Source of the DNA: Clostridia bacterium | GTDB lineage: Bacteria; Bacillota; Clostridia; Christensenellales; Aristaeellaceae | Reading direction: 5' to 3' | Assembly: GCA_900769075.1 (NCBI GenBank) | Contig: CAAGFE010000014.1 | Coordinates: 1 to 35,551, forward strand | Length of the DNA: 35,551 nt | Shown: piece after piece, positions 6,934-13,885 of the stretch | Numbering within the stretch: position 1 is the first letter of the stretch | How the letters are laid out: each line of letters opens with the position of its first letter | Position numbers and translations under genes: made by a program | Notes under the pieces: generated by a model | What the model was told of the DNA's origin: nothing | The model's input: the letters and a program-made list of their open reading frames with translations, nothing else | Database searches by the model: none

Positions 6934-7692
6934 ATGACCACGCGCTTTGACTGCGGGCTGGACGGCGTCCTGCTCTCCAGCCTGAACGACCGCATCTGTG
7001 TGCTGAACATCCGGGAGGAGGCGCCCCGGATGCGCACCGCCGCCCTGTCCCTGTTCCCGGAGGGACAGCGGCTGCTCCAGCATCAGCGGGACAAGCTGAC
7101 GCTCCACATCGACTTCGCCATCCAGCAGGAGGACCCGGTTCTGCGCCAGGAAGCCCTGCTGGCGGTGCATGCCTGGGCCCGTCAGGGCGGCGTGCTGACC
7201 GTCCCCCATCGGCCCGGCCAGCGGCTGACGGTGGTCTGCGCCGGGCTGCCCGCCGCCTCCGCCGAGGACTGGACGGAAACGCTGACCCTCACCTTCCAGA
7301 GCACCCGCGTGCCCTACTGGGAGGCCGCTTCCAAGACCTCGGTCAACGGCGTTGGCGAGCTGTCGCTGACCATCCCCGGCACGGGCGGGCTCGTCCCGGT
7401 GGACGTGCTGATTTTCAACGCCCAGGAGGAAACCTTCACCAGCATGACCCTGCGCACCGGCGACACGCGCATGACCTTTGAGGGCATCGACTTCTATCCC
7501 GGGAGCCTGATGGTGGTTCATTGCTCTGACCCTCAGGAGGCGGTGCTGAACGGTGACAGCATCCTTTCCTGCCTGACCGCCGACAGCGACGACCTGCTGC
7601 TGCTCCCCTGCGGAGAGAGCGCGGCCGTCAGCGTTTTCTCCGGTGAAACGCCGATGCGGGCAACCTTTGCAGCCAGGGGGCGATTCGCATGA
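6934..7692 (+). CDS. Distal tail (Dit-like) protein
   Basis: This 252-residue protein starts at ATG 6934 behind AAAGGAGG. The N-terminal ~130 residues (MTTRFDCGLDGVLLSSLNDR; LTLHIDFAIQQEDPVLRQEA; LTLTFQSTRVPYWEA) match the general plan of siphovirus tail-component proteins of the Dit type, with a PYWEA turn before a C-terminal galectin-like region (VPVDVLIFNAQEETFTSMTL). Dit forms the hub that joins tail tube and tip. It overlaps the next gene by four bases (ATGA). Assignment is moderate; it rests on pattern and on its place before the Tal-like gene. Confidence 0.6.
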   Translation: MTTRFDCGLDGVLLSSLNDRICVLNIREEAPRMRTAALSLFPEGQRLLQHQRDKLTLHIDFAIQQEDPVLRQEALLAVHAWARQGGVLTVPHRPGQRLTVVCAGLPAASAEDWTETLTLTFQSTRVPYWEAASKTSVNGVGELSLTIPGTGGLVPVDVLIFNAQEETFTSMTLRTGDTRMTFEGIDFYPGSLMVVHCSDPQEAVLNGDSILSCLTADSDDLLLLPCGESAAVSVFSGETPMRATFAARGRFA

Positions 7693-9110
7693 CGATCCGC
7701 CAGCCCCGGCTGCTGGACGAAAACCGGCACGAGCTTCTGCGGCTGTCCCCCGTGAAGCTGACGATCAGGCAGCGGCTGTTCCCGCTGTCCACCGCCGAGA
7801 TGATCCTCCCCTGGGATGCACCAAGCACCGCCCCCCGCGCGCTGGTGGAGCTTTTCGACCCGAACGGCAGCGCAGGCGTCTTTCGCGTCAAGGCTGTGGA
7901 GGAAACCCTGCGCCGCACCCGCAGCGTCACGCTGGAGCACGGCCTTTGCACCCTGCGAGACAGCGTGATTCCCGCCCAGGGCTTCACCGACAGCGTCCGG
8001 GGCGCGCTCGTCCGGCTGCTGGCGTGCCAGCAGCAGCCCCTGTGGGCCGTGGGCGAGGTGGAAGTGCCCGAGGATCTGACCGTCATCTTCGCCACGGACT
8101 ATGTCGATCTGCTCAGCGCGGTGGAATCCCTGCTGGACATGCTGCCCGAGGGCTATGCGCTGGACTTTGACCAGACCCGGACGCCCTGGCTGCTCCACCT
8201 CCGCTCCCTTTCCAACGCGCCCTTCTGCGAGGGACGGATGAGCCGCAACCTCCAGAGCGTCCGGGTGAAAAGCGACGCCAGCACCCTGTGCACCCGGGTC
8301 TATCCCTTCGGCGCCGAGACGGACACGGGGCGCATCACCCTTGTTCCGCTGACGGGGAGCGACCATCTGGACGCGGACAGTCTGGACGCGCTGGGCGTCA
8401 TCAGCCGCACCTTTGACAGCGACCTGATCTTCGACGTGCCGACCCTGCGCGATGTGGCCCAGACATACCTGGATCGCCACGCCTCGCCGGTCACGACCAT
8501 CACCGTCAGCGCCGCCGACCTGTCCGCCGCCACGGGCGAGGCCATCGACCATTTCCGCCCGGGACGGCTGTGCAGGCTGTGTCTGCCCGAGGAAGGCCTC
8601 GTCCTGGAGGAGCGCATCACCGAGGTGGAGCAGCCGGATGTCTTCAGCGCCCCGGGCCAGGTGAAGCTGACCCTCTCCAACCGCCTGAAGCAGCAGAGCG
8701 AATCCCGCGAGATTGACGAAATGGTGCGCCAGGTGACCACCGGGAAGCTGCTGGGCGGCACGGTGAGCGAGATCGAGCACACGAATCGCGCTTACGGTGC
8801 GTTCAATTCGCCGGTGGTGCACTACTTTGACATCGAGGATTGGGGCGCGCTGCTGGATGTGCGGGTCACCTTCCAGACGGACGCCAACGCCACCATGCGC
8901 GACGTCCGGGTGGACGATACCTATCCCGACGACGATGTGTGGAAGTCCGGCTCCTTCAGCGCCATGCCCTACCTCCGCCACGATGAGCTGGGGCAGATCG
9001 CCCGGGGACAACACAAGGTGGTTTTCAGCCCCTACGGGAGCAGCGTCAGCGACAGCTGCGGCGTTTCTTCCCAGATCACCCTGACGGTCATCGAAAAAAC
9101 CACAACATAA
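7689..9110 (+). CDS. Tail-tip (Tal / minor structural) protein
   Basis: This 473-residue protein starts at ATG 7689, overlapping the Dit-like gene. The first ~300 residues resemble the baseplate-hub fold of phage tail-associated proteins: a SVTLEHGLCTLRDSVIP strand pattern, then NLQSVRVKSDASTLCTRVYP and GAETDTGRITLVPLTG. The TRVYPFG segment is frequent in siphovirus tail endopeptidase/ReqiPepy6 gp37-like proteins. The rest (about 365-473) looks beta-rich. No peptidase or glycosidase domain and no long receptor-binding extension is present, so this is a short version of the protein. Confidence 0.6.
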   Translation: MTIRQPRLLDENRHELLRLSPVKLTIRQRLFPLSTAEMILPWDAPSTAPRALVELFDPNGSAGVFRVKAVEETLRRTRSVTLEHGLCTLRDSVIPAQGFTDSVRGALVRLLACQQQPLWAVGEVEVPEDLTVIFATDYVDLLSAVESLLDMLPEGYALDFDQTRTPWLLHLRSLSNAPFCEGRMSRNLQSVRVKSDASTLCTRVYPFGAETDTGRITLVPLTGSDHLDADSLDALGVISRTFDSDLIFDVPTLRDVAQTYLDRHASPVTTITVSAADLSAATGEAIDHFRPGRLCRLCLPEEGLVLEERITEVEQPDVFSAPGQVKLTLSNRLKQQSESREIDEMVRQVTTGKLLGGTVSEIEHTNRAYGAFNSPVVHYFDIEDWGALLDVRVTFQTDANATMRDVRVDDTYPDDDVWKSGSFSAMPYLRHDELGQIARGQHKVVFSPYGSSVSDSCGVSSQITLTVIEKTTT

Positions 9111-9122
9111 AGGAGAATCACC

Positions 9123-9797
9123 ATGATACAGCTTGACAGGCTGATCGCAGACTTCGAGGACTGCATCGGCTGGCCCTATGCCTCCCCCGGCACCAACGAT
9201 CACCGGGGCATCGACTGCTCGGGCATGTTCGTGCGCGCCTTCCGCCTGCAGGGCCAGCGCATCTACCACGGCAGCAACACCATCTGGCGCAAGCATCTGG
9301 CGCAGAAGGGGCGCATCAGCGCCCTGTCCGACCTGCAGCCGGGCATGGCGGTGTTCAAATGGAAGCCCGCCACCCCCGCCAAATTCGACGATGACGAGGG
9401 CGATTTCTGCCACATCGGGCTGGTTACCAGCGTGACCCCCCTGCGCATCGTCCACGCCTCCACCGAGGGCATGAAGGTCAAGGCGGACAGCAAGCTCGGC
9501 AAGTGGAAATACTGGGGCGTGCTCGCTGCGGCGGAACAGGCGGCCGAATCCCCCGCCGCCCTGCCCGCTGACGCCCTGCTCCGCCGGGGAGACCGGGGGA
9601 ATGACGTGCGCGCCCTCCAGCGGGTGCTGCGCTCCACCGGGTACAGCCTGACCGTCGACGGCGTATTCGGCCGCATCACCCAGGAATGCGTCAAGTCCTT
9701 CCAGGCCACCCACGATCTGGTGCGGGACGGCATCGTCGGCCCGAAAACCTGGGCGGCGCTGCAGACCGTATGGGAGGAGGCAAATCCGGATGAGTGA
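9123..9797 (+). CDS. Endolysin: NlpC/P60 peptidase with peptidoglycan-binding domain
   Basis: This 224-residue protein starts at ATG 9123 behind AAAGGAGAATC. Residues 1-135 form an NlpC/P60 peptidase: the nucleophile Cys32 lies in GIDCSGMF, and the base His97 in FCHIGLV. Residues about 150-218 form a PG_binding_1 domain with the usual LRRGDRGNDVRALQRVL, VDGVFGRITQECVKSFQ and DGIVGPKTWAALQ. It cuts stem-peptide bonds in the wall to release particles. There is no signal peptide, so it depends on a holin; both candidate membrane genes follow directly, the first overlapping by eight bases. Confidence 0.9.
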   Translation: MIQLDRLIADFEDCIGWPYASPGTNDHRGIDCSGMFVRAFRLQGQRIYHGSNTIWRKHLAQKGRISALSDLQPGMAVFKWKPATPAKFDDDEGDFCHIGLVTSVTPLRIVHASTEGMKVKADSKLGKWKYWGVLAAAEQAAESPAALPADALLRRGDRGNDVRALQRVLRSTGYSLTVDGVFGRITQECVKSFQATHDLVRDGIVGPKTWAALQTVWEEANPDE

Positions 9798-10020
9798 CGC
9801 CATCCTGGTGGCCATCATTTCCGGCGCATGCACCCTGCTGGGCAGCTGCGGCGGCGTCATCGCCTCCTCCCGGCTGACCCAGTACCGCCTTGCCGCGCTG
9901 GAAAAGCAGGTCAACCGCCACAATCAGGTGATCGAGCGCACCTTCCGGCTGGAGGGGCGGATGGATGAATGCGAGCATGACATCCGCGACCTGAAGAGCG
10001 CAAGACTCCCGCGAAATTGA
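9790..10020 (+). CDS. XhlA-like membrane protein (lysis accessory)
   Basis: This 76-residue protein starts at ATG 9790. It has one hydrophobic segment at the N-terminus (about 4-26, AILVAIISGACTLLGS onward), followed by a charged helical tail (LAALEKQVNRHNQVIERTFR) that probably forms a coiled coil. Small proteins with this inverted XhlA-like layout occur next to endolysin and holin genes and may help membrane disruption. It overlaps the endolysin by eight bases and ends nine bases before the holin. Confidence 0.6.
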   Translation: MSDAILVAIISGACTLLGSCGGVIASSRLTQYRLAALEKQVNRHNQVIERTFRLEGRMDECEHDIRDLKSARLPRN

Positions 10021-10029
10021 GGTGAGGGC

Positions 10030-10266
10030 ATGAAAATCAACTGGAAAGTCCGTCTGCGCAACAAGACCTGGCTGGCCTCGGCGATCGCCCTGGTGATCAG
10101 CTTCCTGTACGACCTGCTGGAAATGCTGGAGCTGGTGCCGCCCCTGTCGGAGGATTGGGTGCTGAGCCTGTGCCAGACCATCCTGACGCTGCTGACCGCC
10201 CTGGGCGTGGTGATCGACCCCACCACCGCCGGTGCGGCCGATTCCGACCGGGCCATGAAATACTGA
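10030..10266 (+). CDS. Holin, phi-LC3 family
   Basis: This 78-residue protein starts at ATG 10030 behind TTGAGGTGAGGG. The family marks are clear: an opening MKINWKVRLRNKTWLA, a first membrane segment (about 14-32), a second (about 46-61), and the C-terminal VVIDPTTAGAADSDRAMKY, where DPTT-G-DS is characteristic. It would open the membrane so that the endolysin reaches the wall. It is the last gene of the cassette and is followed by a terminator that was split into two copies by the element at 10297-10509. Confidence 0.9.
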   Translation: MKINWKVRLRNKTWLASAIALVISFLYDLLEMLELVPPLSEDWVLSLCQTILTLLTALGVVIDPTTAGAADSDRAMKY

Positions 10267-10270
10267 CCGG

Positions 10271-10296
10271 TGCCCCCTGTCATGTGGCAGGGGGCT
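10271..10296 (+). repeat. Left direct repeat flanking non-coding element, copy 2
   Basis: These 26 bases (TGCCCCCTGTCATG to GGGGGCT) recur without a mismatch at 10510-10535. The repeat is itself a hairpin, GCCCCCTG with CAGGGGGC around an eight-base loop. It reads as a target-site duplication of the cassette's terminal terminator; this left copy lacks the T-run. Confidence 0.85.
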
Positions 10297-10509
10297 CAGA
10301 CCATCAACAAACCCATGGGTGGCGTCGGAGGGCCCGCAGGCCCTTCGATTTTTGATCGAAAATCGGCGACATGCGCGGCGATTTTCGCGCGATTTCGTCA
10401 GAAATCGCCTCCTTACACGAACGAACGGCAGGGAGAATGGCTTGCCGTTCGACCAGTGAGTGAGTGCGAAACCTCGACAAAGTGCCGAAGGCACTTTGTC
10501 GATGCCCTG
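10297..10509 (+). mobile_element. Non-coding palindrome-rich mobile element, copy 2 (short form)
   Basis: This 213-base element has no ORF of its own. Left end CAGACCATCAACAAA and reverse-complemented right end CAGGGCATCGACAAA are imperfect inverted repeats that match those of copy 1. Shared blocks with copy 1 include GGAGGGCCCGCAGGCCCTTC, CGATTTTCGCGCGATTTCGT, CTTACACGAACGAACGGC and GACCAGTGAGTGAGTGC. The 29-base palindrome at the right end (10474-10502) has its centre inverted relative to copy 1 (GCCGAAGGC here, GCCTTCGGC there). It lies between the holin and its terminator, between exact 26-base direct repeats. Confidence 0.8.
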
Positions 10510-10541
10510 TGCCCCCTGTCATGTGGCAGGGGGCTTTTTTG
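10510..10541 (+). terminator. Intrinsic terminator closing the phage cassette (right direct repeat)
   Basis: Stem GCCCCCTG (10511-10518) with CAGGGGGC (10527-10534), then six or seven T. It is the functional, T-tailed copy of the duplicated hairpin that borders the inserted element. Confidence 0.85.
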
Positions 10542-10546
10542 CGTTC

Positions 10547-10575
10547 TTGCGCGCCATCGGCAGACATGGTATAAT
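10547..10575 (+). promoter_or_regulatory. Promoter of the phosphoesterase-mnmE operon
   Basis: TTGCGC (10547-10552), 17 bases, TATAAT (10570-10575). It starts right after the cassette terminator and reads into the genes at 10611 and 11474. Confidence 0.7.
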
Positions 10576-10610
10576 GAAGCCATCCACCCCGACAGGAGAT
10601 GATCTCCCCC

Positions 10611-11477
10611 ATGCCAACCCTTGTCCTGACCGACATCCACGGCAATCTGCCCGCCCTGAAGGCGATCCTGCGCCATCCGGCGGCGCAAGGCTGCACGGAC
10701 GTCATCTCCCTGGGGGATCACGTCAATTTCGGCCCCCAGAGCCGCGAGGTGCACAAGCGCCTGGTCCAGCTGGACGCGGTGATGCTGCTGGGCAACCACG
10801 AGGAGCGGCTCACCCGTCCGGCGGATGCGGAGTTTGACGGCTACAACTGGCGGCTGATGCGCTGGACGGCCCGCCAGATGCAGGGGATCGACCTTCGCCT
10901 GCCCACCGATCTTCGTCGCGGGCGCGTGCTGTTCACCCACGGCACCCCCGACCAGCCCTATCATCTGGTGCAGCCGGCGGAGGTGCCCGCTGTGCTGGAT
11001 GCCCTCCCGGATGGGGTTGAGCTGCTGCTGTCCGGGCACAACCATACCCCCTGGAACGTGTCCCACGGCGGAAAGCGGGCCGTCAACCCCGGCAGCGCCG
11101 GCATGCGGGAGCTTCCGCCCGGGACAGTGGCCCATGCCCCGCGCCCGGATCATCTGGCGCTCGCGCCCTTTCTGGTGCTGGACGGAATGGAAATCACCCA
11201 CCACGGCGCCCTCTACGATACCCGGGAGGTGGCCCGCGCCTTCCTGGCCAGCGGCGCGTCCCGCGAAGCGCCGGCCCTCTGCCGCGCAGTGCTCCATGTC
11301 ATCCGCACTTCGGAACCCCAGGGCGCGATGAAATTCATCCGCCACGTCAGCGCCGCAGCGCTTCCCATGGGCCTGACCCTCGCGGACGAGGCCGCCTGGC
11401 ACGCCGCTGACCTCACCTACCCCTGGCCGGAGGCCGTTTCCTCCGAAGAATACTGGTCACAGCTGGAGAAAACATGA
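10611..11477 (+). CDS. Calcineurin-like metallophosphoesterase (YfcE/MJ0936-like)
   Basis: The 288-residue protein has all metal-binding motifs of the family: TDIHGN (D8, H10), LGDHVNFG (D36), GNHEER (61-66) and SGHNHTP (GHNH 142-145). It should hydrolyse phosphomono- or diesters with two metal ions; the true substrate is unknown. The first 170 residues are the catalytic core; the remaining ~120 hold no motif I recognise. I chose ATG 10611 because it begins the MPTLVLTDIH strand; ATG 10599 in frame is possible but lies almost on its GGAG. The stop overlaps the mnmE start (ATGA, 11474-11477), which implies coupled translation. Confidence 0.85.
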   Translation: MPTLVLTDIHGNLPALKAILRHPAAQGCTDVISLGDHVNFGPQSREVHKRLVQLDAVMLLGNHEERLTRPADAEFDGYNWRLMRWTARQMQGIDLRLPTDLRRGRVLFTHGTPDQPYHLVQPAEVPAVLDALPDGVELLLSGHNHTPWNVSHGGKRAVNPGSAGMRELPPGTVAHAPRPDHLALAPFLVLDGMEITHHGALYDTREVARAFLASGASREAPALCRAVLHVIRTSEPQGAMKFIRHVSAAALPMGLTLADEAAWHAADLTYPWPEAVSSEEYWSQLEKT

Positions 11478-12820
11478 TGAACAACTCAACGATCGCTGCC
11501 ATCGCCACCGCCCCCGGACAGGGCGGCATCGCCATCGTCCGCCTGAGCGGCCCGGAGGCGGAGCGCATCCTCATGCAGGTATTCCGCCCGGCGAAAAATG
11601 GCGAAATGATCAGCCACATGCTGACCTACGGGCAGGTCATCGACGGCGACGCCCCCGTGGACGAATGCATGGCGGTGCTGATGCGCGCGCCCCGCTCCTA
11701 CACCCGCGAGGATGTGGCGGAGCTGCAGCTTCACGGCGGCGGGTACATCGCCCAGCGGGTGCTGGCACTGTGCCTGCGCCACGGCGCGGAGCTTGCCGCC
11801 CCCGGCGAATTCACCCGGCGGGCCTTCCTGAACGGGCGCATCGACCTGAGCCAGGCGGAGGCGGTGATGAACCTCATCGCGGCCAAGGGCGAGCAGGCCC
11901 ACCGCGCGGCGATGCGTCAGCTCCAGGGCGGCGCGTCCAGCTTCATCCGCAGTTCGGCAGACGAGCTGTACGAGATCCAGGCGGGCGTGGCGGCCTGCAT
12001 CGATTACCCGGAGGAAATCGACGAGGCCGAAGCCGCCGCCGACCTGATCCCCCGCGCGGAGCAGCTTGCCGCCCATCTGGACGCGGCCTGTGACGAGCGG
12101 GCCGCGCGCATCCTGGAATCCGGCCTGCGGGTGGCCCTGTGCGGTCAGCCGAACGTGGGCAAATCCAGCCTGCTCAACGCGCTGCTGGGCGAGGAACGCG
12201 CCATCGTCACCCCCATTCCCGGCACCACCCGCGACATGGTGACCGGCGATCTGATCCTGGGCGGGAGCGTCATCCACCTAACGGACACCGCCGGGCTCCA
12301 CGCCACCGAAGATCCGGTGGAGCAGCTTGGCGTGGCCCGCGCCCGCCGCGCCATGGAGGAGGCCGATCTGGTGCTGGCGGTCTTTGACGCCAGCCATGCC
12401 CTGACGGCGGACGACCACGCGCTGCTCCGGGCGCTGAAGGGGCGCAATGTGCTGATCCTGCTGAACAAGGCGGATCTGCCCCAGGCCGTTTCCGCCGCTG
12501 AGTTGACCTCGCTGCTGGATGCGCCGGTGCTGACCGTTTCCGCCCGGGACGATACCAGTCTGGCCCCGCTGAAGGCCTTCCTGGCCAAACAGGCCGCGGT
12601 CAGCGACAAGCTGGCCCTGACCCAGCCGCGCCATGTGGAGGCCGCCCGCCGGGCCGCGCGTCATCTGCGCCTGGCTGCGGAAACCGCCCGCACCCTCAGC
12701 GTGGACATGGCGGGCATCGACCTGCAATCCGCCCAGCTGGCCCTGGCGGAGATCACCGGAGACGAGGTGGAGGAACGCTTGCTGGATCGGGTGTTCGGGA
12801 TGTTCTGCGTGGGCAAATAA
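11474..12820 (+). CDS. mnmE: tRNA modification GTPase MnmE (TrmE)
   Basis: This 448-residue protein has the normal family length. With MnmG it makes the 5-carboxymethylaminomethyl group on the wobble uridine of certain tRNAs. The N-terminal folate-binding domain (1-120) begins STIAAIATAPGQGGIAIVRL. The embedded G domain has G1 GQPNVGKS (224-231), G2 TTRD (251-254), G3 DTAGL (271-275) and G4 NKAD (331-334). The C-terminus ends MFCVGK, with the catalytic Cys445. All key residues are present. MnmE is often encoded beside mnmG, yidC and jag near the origin; here it is coupled to a phosphoesterase instead. Confidence 0.97.
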   Translation: MMNNSTIAAIATAPGQGGIAIVRLSGPEAERILMQVFRPAKNGEMISHMLTYGQVIDGDAPVDECMAVLMRAPRSYTREDVAELQLHGGGYIAQRVLALCLRHGAELAAPGEFTRRAFLNGRIDLSQAEAVMNLIAAKGEQAHRAAMRQLQGGASSFIRSSADELYEIQAGVAACIDYPEEIDEAEAAADLIPRAEQLAAHLDAACDERAARILESGLRVALCGQPNVGKSSLLNALLGEERAIVTPIPGTTRDMVTGDLILGGSVIHLTDTAGLHATEDPVEQLGVARARRAMEEADLVLAVFDASHALTADDHALLRALKGRNVLILLNKADLPQAVSAAELTSLLDAPVLTVSARDDTSLAPLKAFLAKQAAVSDKLALTQPRHVEAARRAARHLRLAAETARTLSVDMAGIDLQSAQLALAEITGDEVEERLLDRVFGMFCVGK

Positions 12821-12845
12821 ATCTGGCAGAAACCGGGAATACAAA

Positions 12846-12898
12846 GGCCGCCTGATGCGTTGTATTGGCAGACAACGTATGAAAGGCGGTCTTTTCTG
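12846..12898 (+). terminator. Terminator-like branched hairpin after mnmE
   Basis: GGCCGCCT (about 12847-12854) can pair with AGGCGGTC (about 12884-12891, one G-U), followed by TTTTCT. A second hairpin, CGTTGT with ACAACG, lies inside the loop. The right arm includes the only ribosome-binding-site-like bases (AAAGGCGG) of the next gene. Confidence 0.5.
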
Positions 12899-13831
12899 AT
12901 GAGGAAACTGGTTTCGGCGCTGCTGATCGGGCTGCTCCTGGTCTGCACGGCTTTCGCCCAGGACGGAGCAGTCCACACGGAAGGTCTGTTTGCCTATGTG
13001 CTGACGGAGGAGGGCGCCGTGATCACGGCGTTCCTTGGGGCTGACCCTTGCCCGGAGGAGATCGGTGTGCCCGCTGTCATCGGCGGAGCCCCGGTGATCG
13101 GCTTTGATTTTGTTTTCAGCGGTCTGCCCGGGCCGGTCAGCCGGGTGATCCTCGCGGAAGGGATCCCCACGGTGGGTAATGCCTTTGCCGAATGCAATCA
13201 GGCTGCTGAGATTGTGCTGCCCGCGTCCCTGGAGGATATCCCGGAGGACGCCTTCGCCTGGAGCCGGGCGGAAATCATCCTCCACCCGGACAATCCCTAT
13301 TTCTCCAACGAGGACGGCTTCCTCATCGACGAGCGCACGGGCACGCTGCTCTACACCGCGCCCTCCGCCGCGGACAAGCCCCTGCCCGCCGTGCGCCGGC
13401 TGGGGGATCGCTGCCTGACCAACTGGCATCCCGGCCCGGAGGTTGAGCTGCCGGACACGCTGGTTTCCATCGGCGCGGGGGTGTTTTATGAGTGGATGGA
13501 CACATATCGCATCCGCATTCCCGATGGGGTGACGGAAATCGGCGCCGGGGCCTTCAACTGTGCCGGGCTGACGGCCATTGATCTGCCTGCGGGCCTGAAG
13601 GAAATCCCGCCCCTCATGCTGTCCTGCACCGACATCACCGGGATCACCCTGCCCGACAGCGTCACCAGCATCGGCAGCTGGGCCTTCTACCTGTGCCCGC
13701 TGACCCGGGTGGAAATCCCCGCCGGCTGCACCTTTGTGGCCTGGGACACCTTCATGCCGGAGGTGGAGCTGGTGTTCCTGGGGGATGAAGCCGCGCTGGA
13801 GCCCTGGGGCGGCTCCGACGGTGACGATTGA
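12899..13831 (+). CDS. Secreted leucine-rich-repeat (BspA-type, LRR_5) protein
   Basis: This 310-residue protein starts at ATG 12899, chosen because it opens a clean signal peptide (MRKLVSALLIGLLLVCTAFA, cleavage near residue 20). The mature part has BspA/LRR_5-type repeats, most regular in the second half: TLVSIGAGVFYEW, IPDGVTEIGAGAFNCAGLTA, LPAGLKEIPPLMLSCTDITG, LPDSVTSIGSWAFYLCPLTR. Such proteins are usually extracellular and bind hosts, neighbours or polymers; no target can be named. There is no LPXTG motif, membrane anchor or lipobox, so it is probably released or loosely wall-bound. Its ribosome binding site is weak and lies in the stem of the preceding hairpin. Confidence 0.78.
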   Translation: MRKLVSALLIGLLLVCTAFAQDGAVHTEGLFAYVLTEEGAVITAFLGADPCPEEIGVPAVIGGAPVIGFDFVFSGLPGPVSRVILAEGIPTVGNAFAECNQAAEIVLPASLEDIPEDAFAWSRAEIILHPDNPYFSNEDGFLIDERTGTLLYTAPSAADKPLPAVRRLGDRCLTNWHPGPEVELPDTLVSIGAGVFYEWMDTYRIRIPDGVTEIGAGAFNCAGLTAIDLPAGLKEIPPLMLSCTDITGITLPDSVTSIGSWAFYLCPLTRVEIPAGCTFVAWDTFMPEVELVFLGDEAALEPWGGSDGDD

Positions 13832-13856
13832 CACCCACGGCCCGCTATGCTATGAT
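13828..13856 (+). promoter_or_regulatory. Promoter of the beta-mannosidase gene
   Basis: TTGACA (13828-13833), 17 bases, TATGAT (13851-13856). The -35 overlaps the stop codon of the LRR gene. The -10 ends 29 bases before the start codon at 13886, so the leader is very short and no operator is obvious. Confidence 0.78.
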
Positions 13857-13885
13857 ACAGGCAAATCCTGCAAAGGAGCATTGCC

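Noticed and set aside
7533..9923. 796-codon open frame on the minus strand
   Set aside because: It covers the Tal-like and endolysin genes in antisense; low-complexity translation, no start signal.
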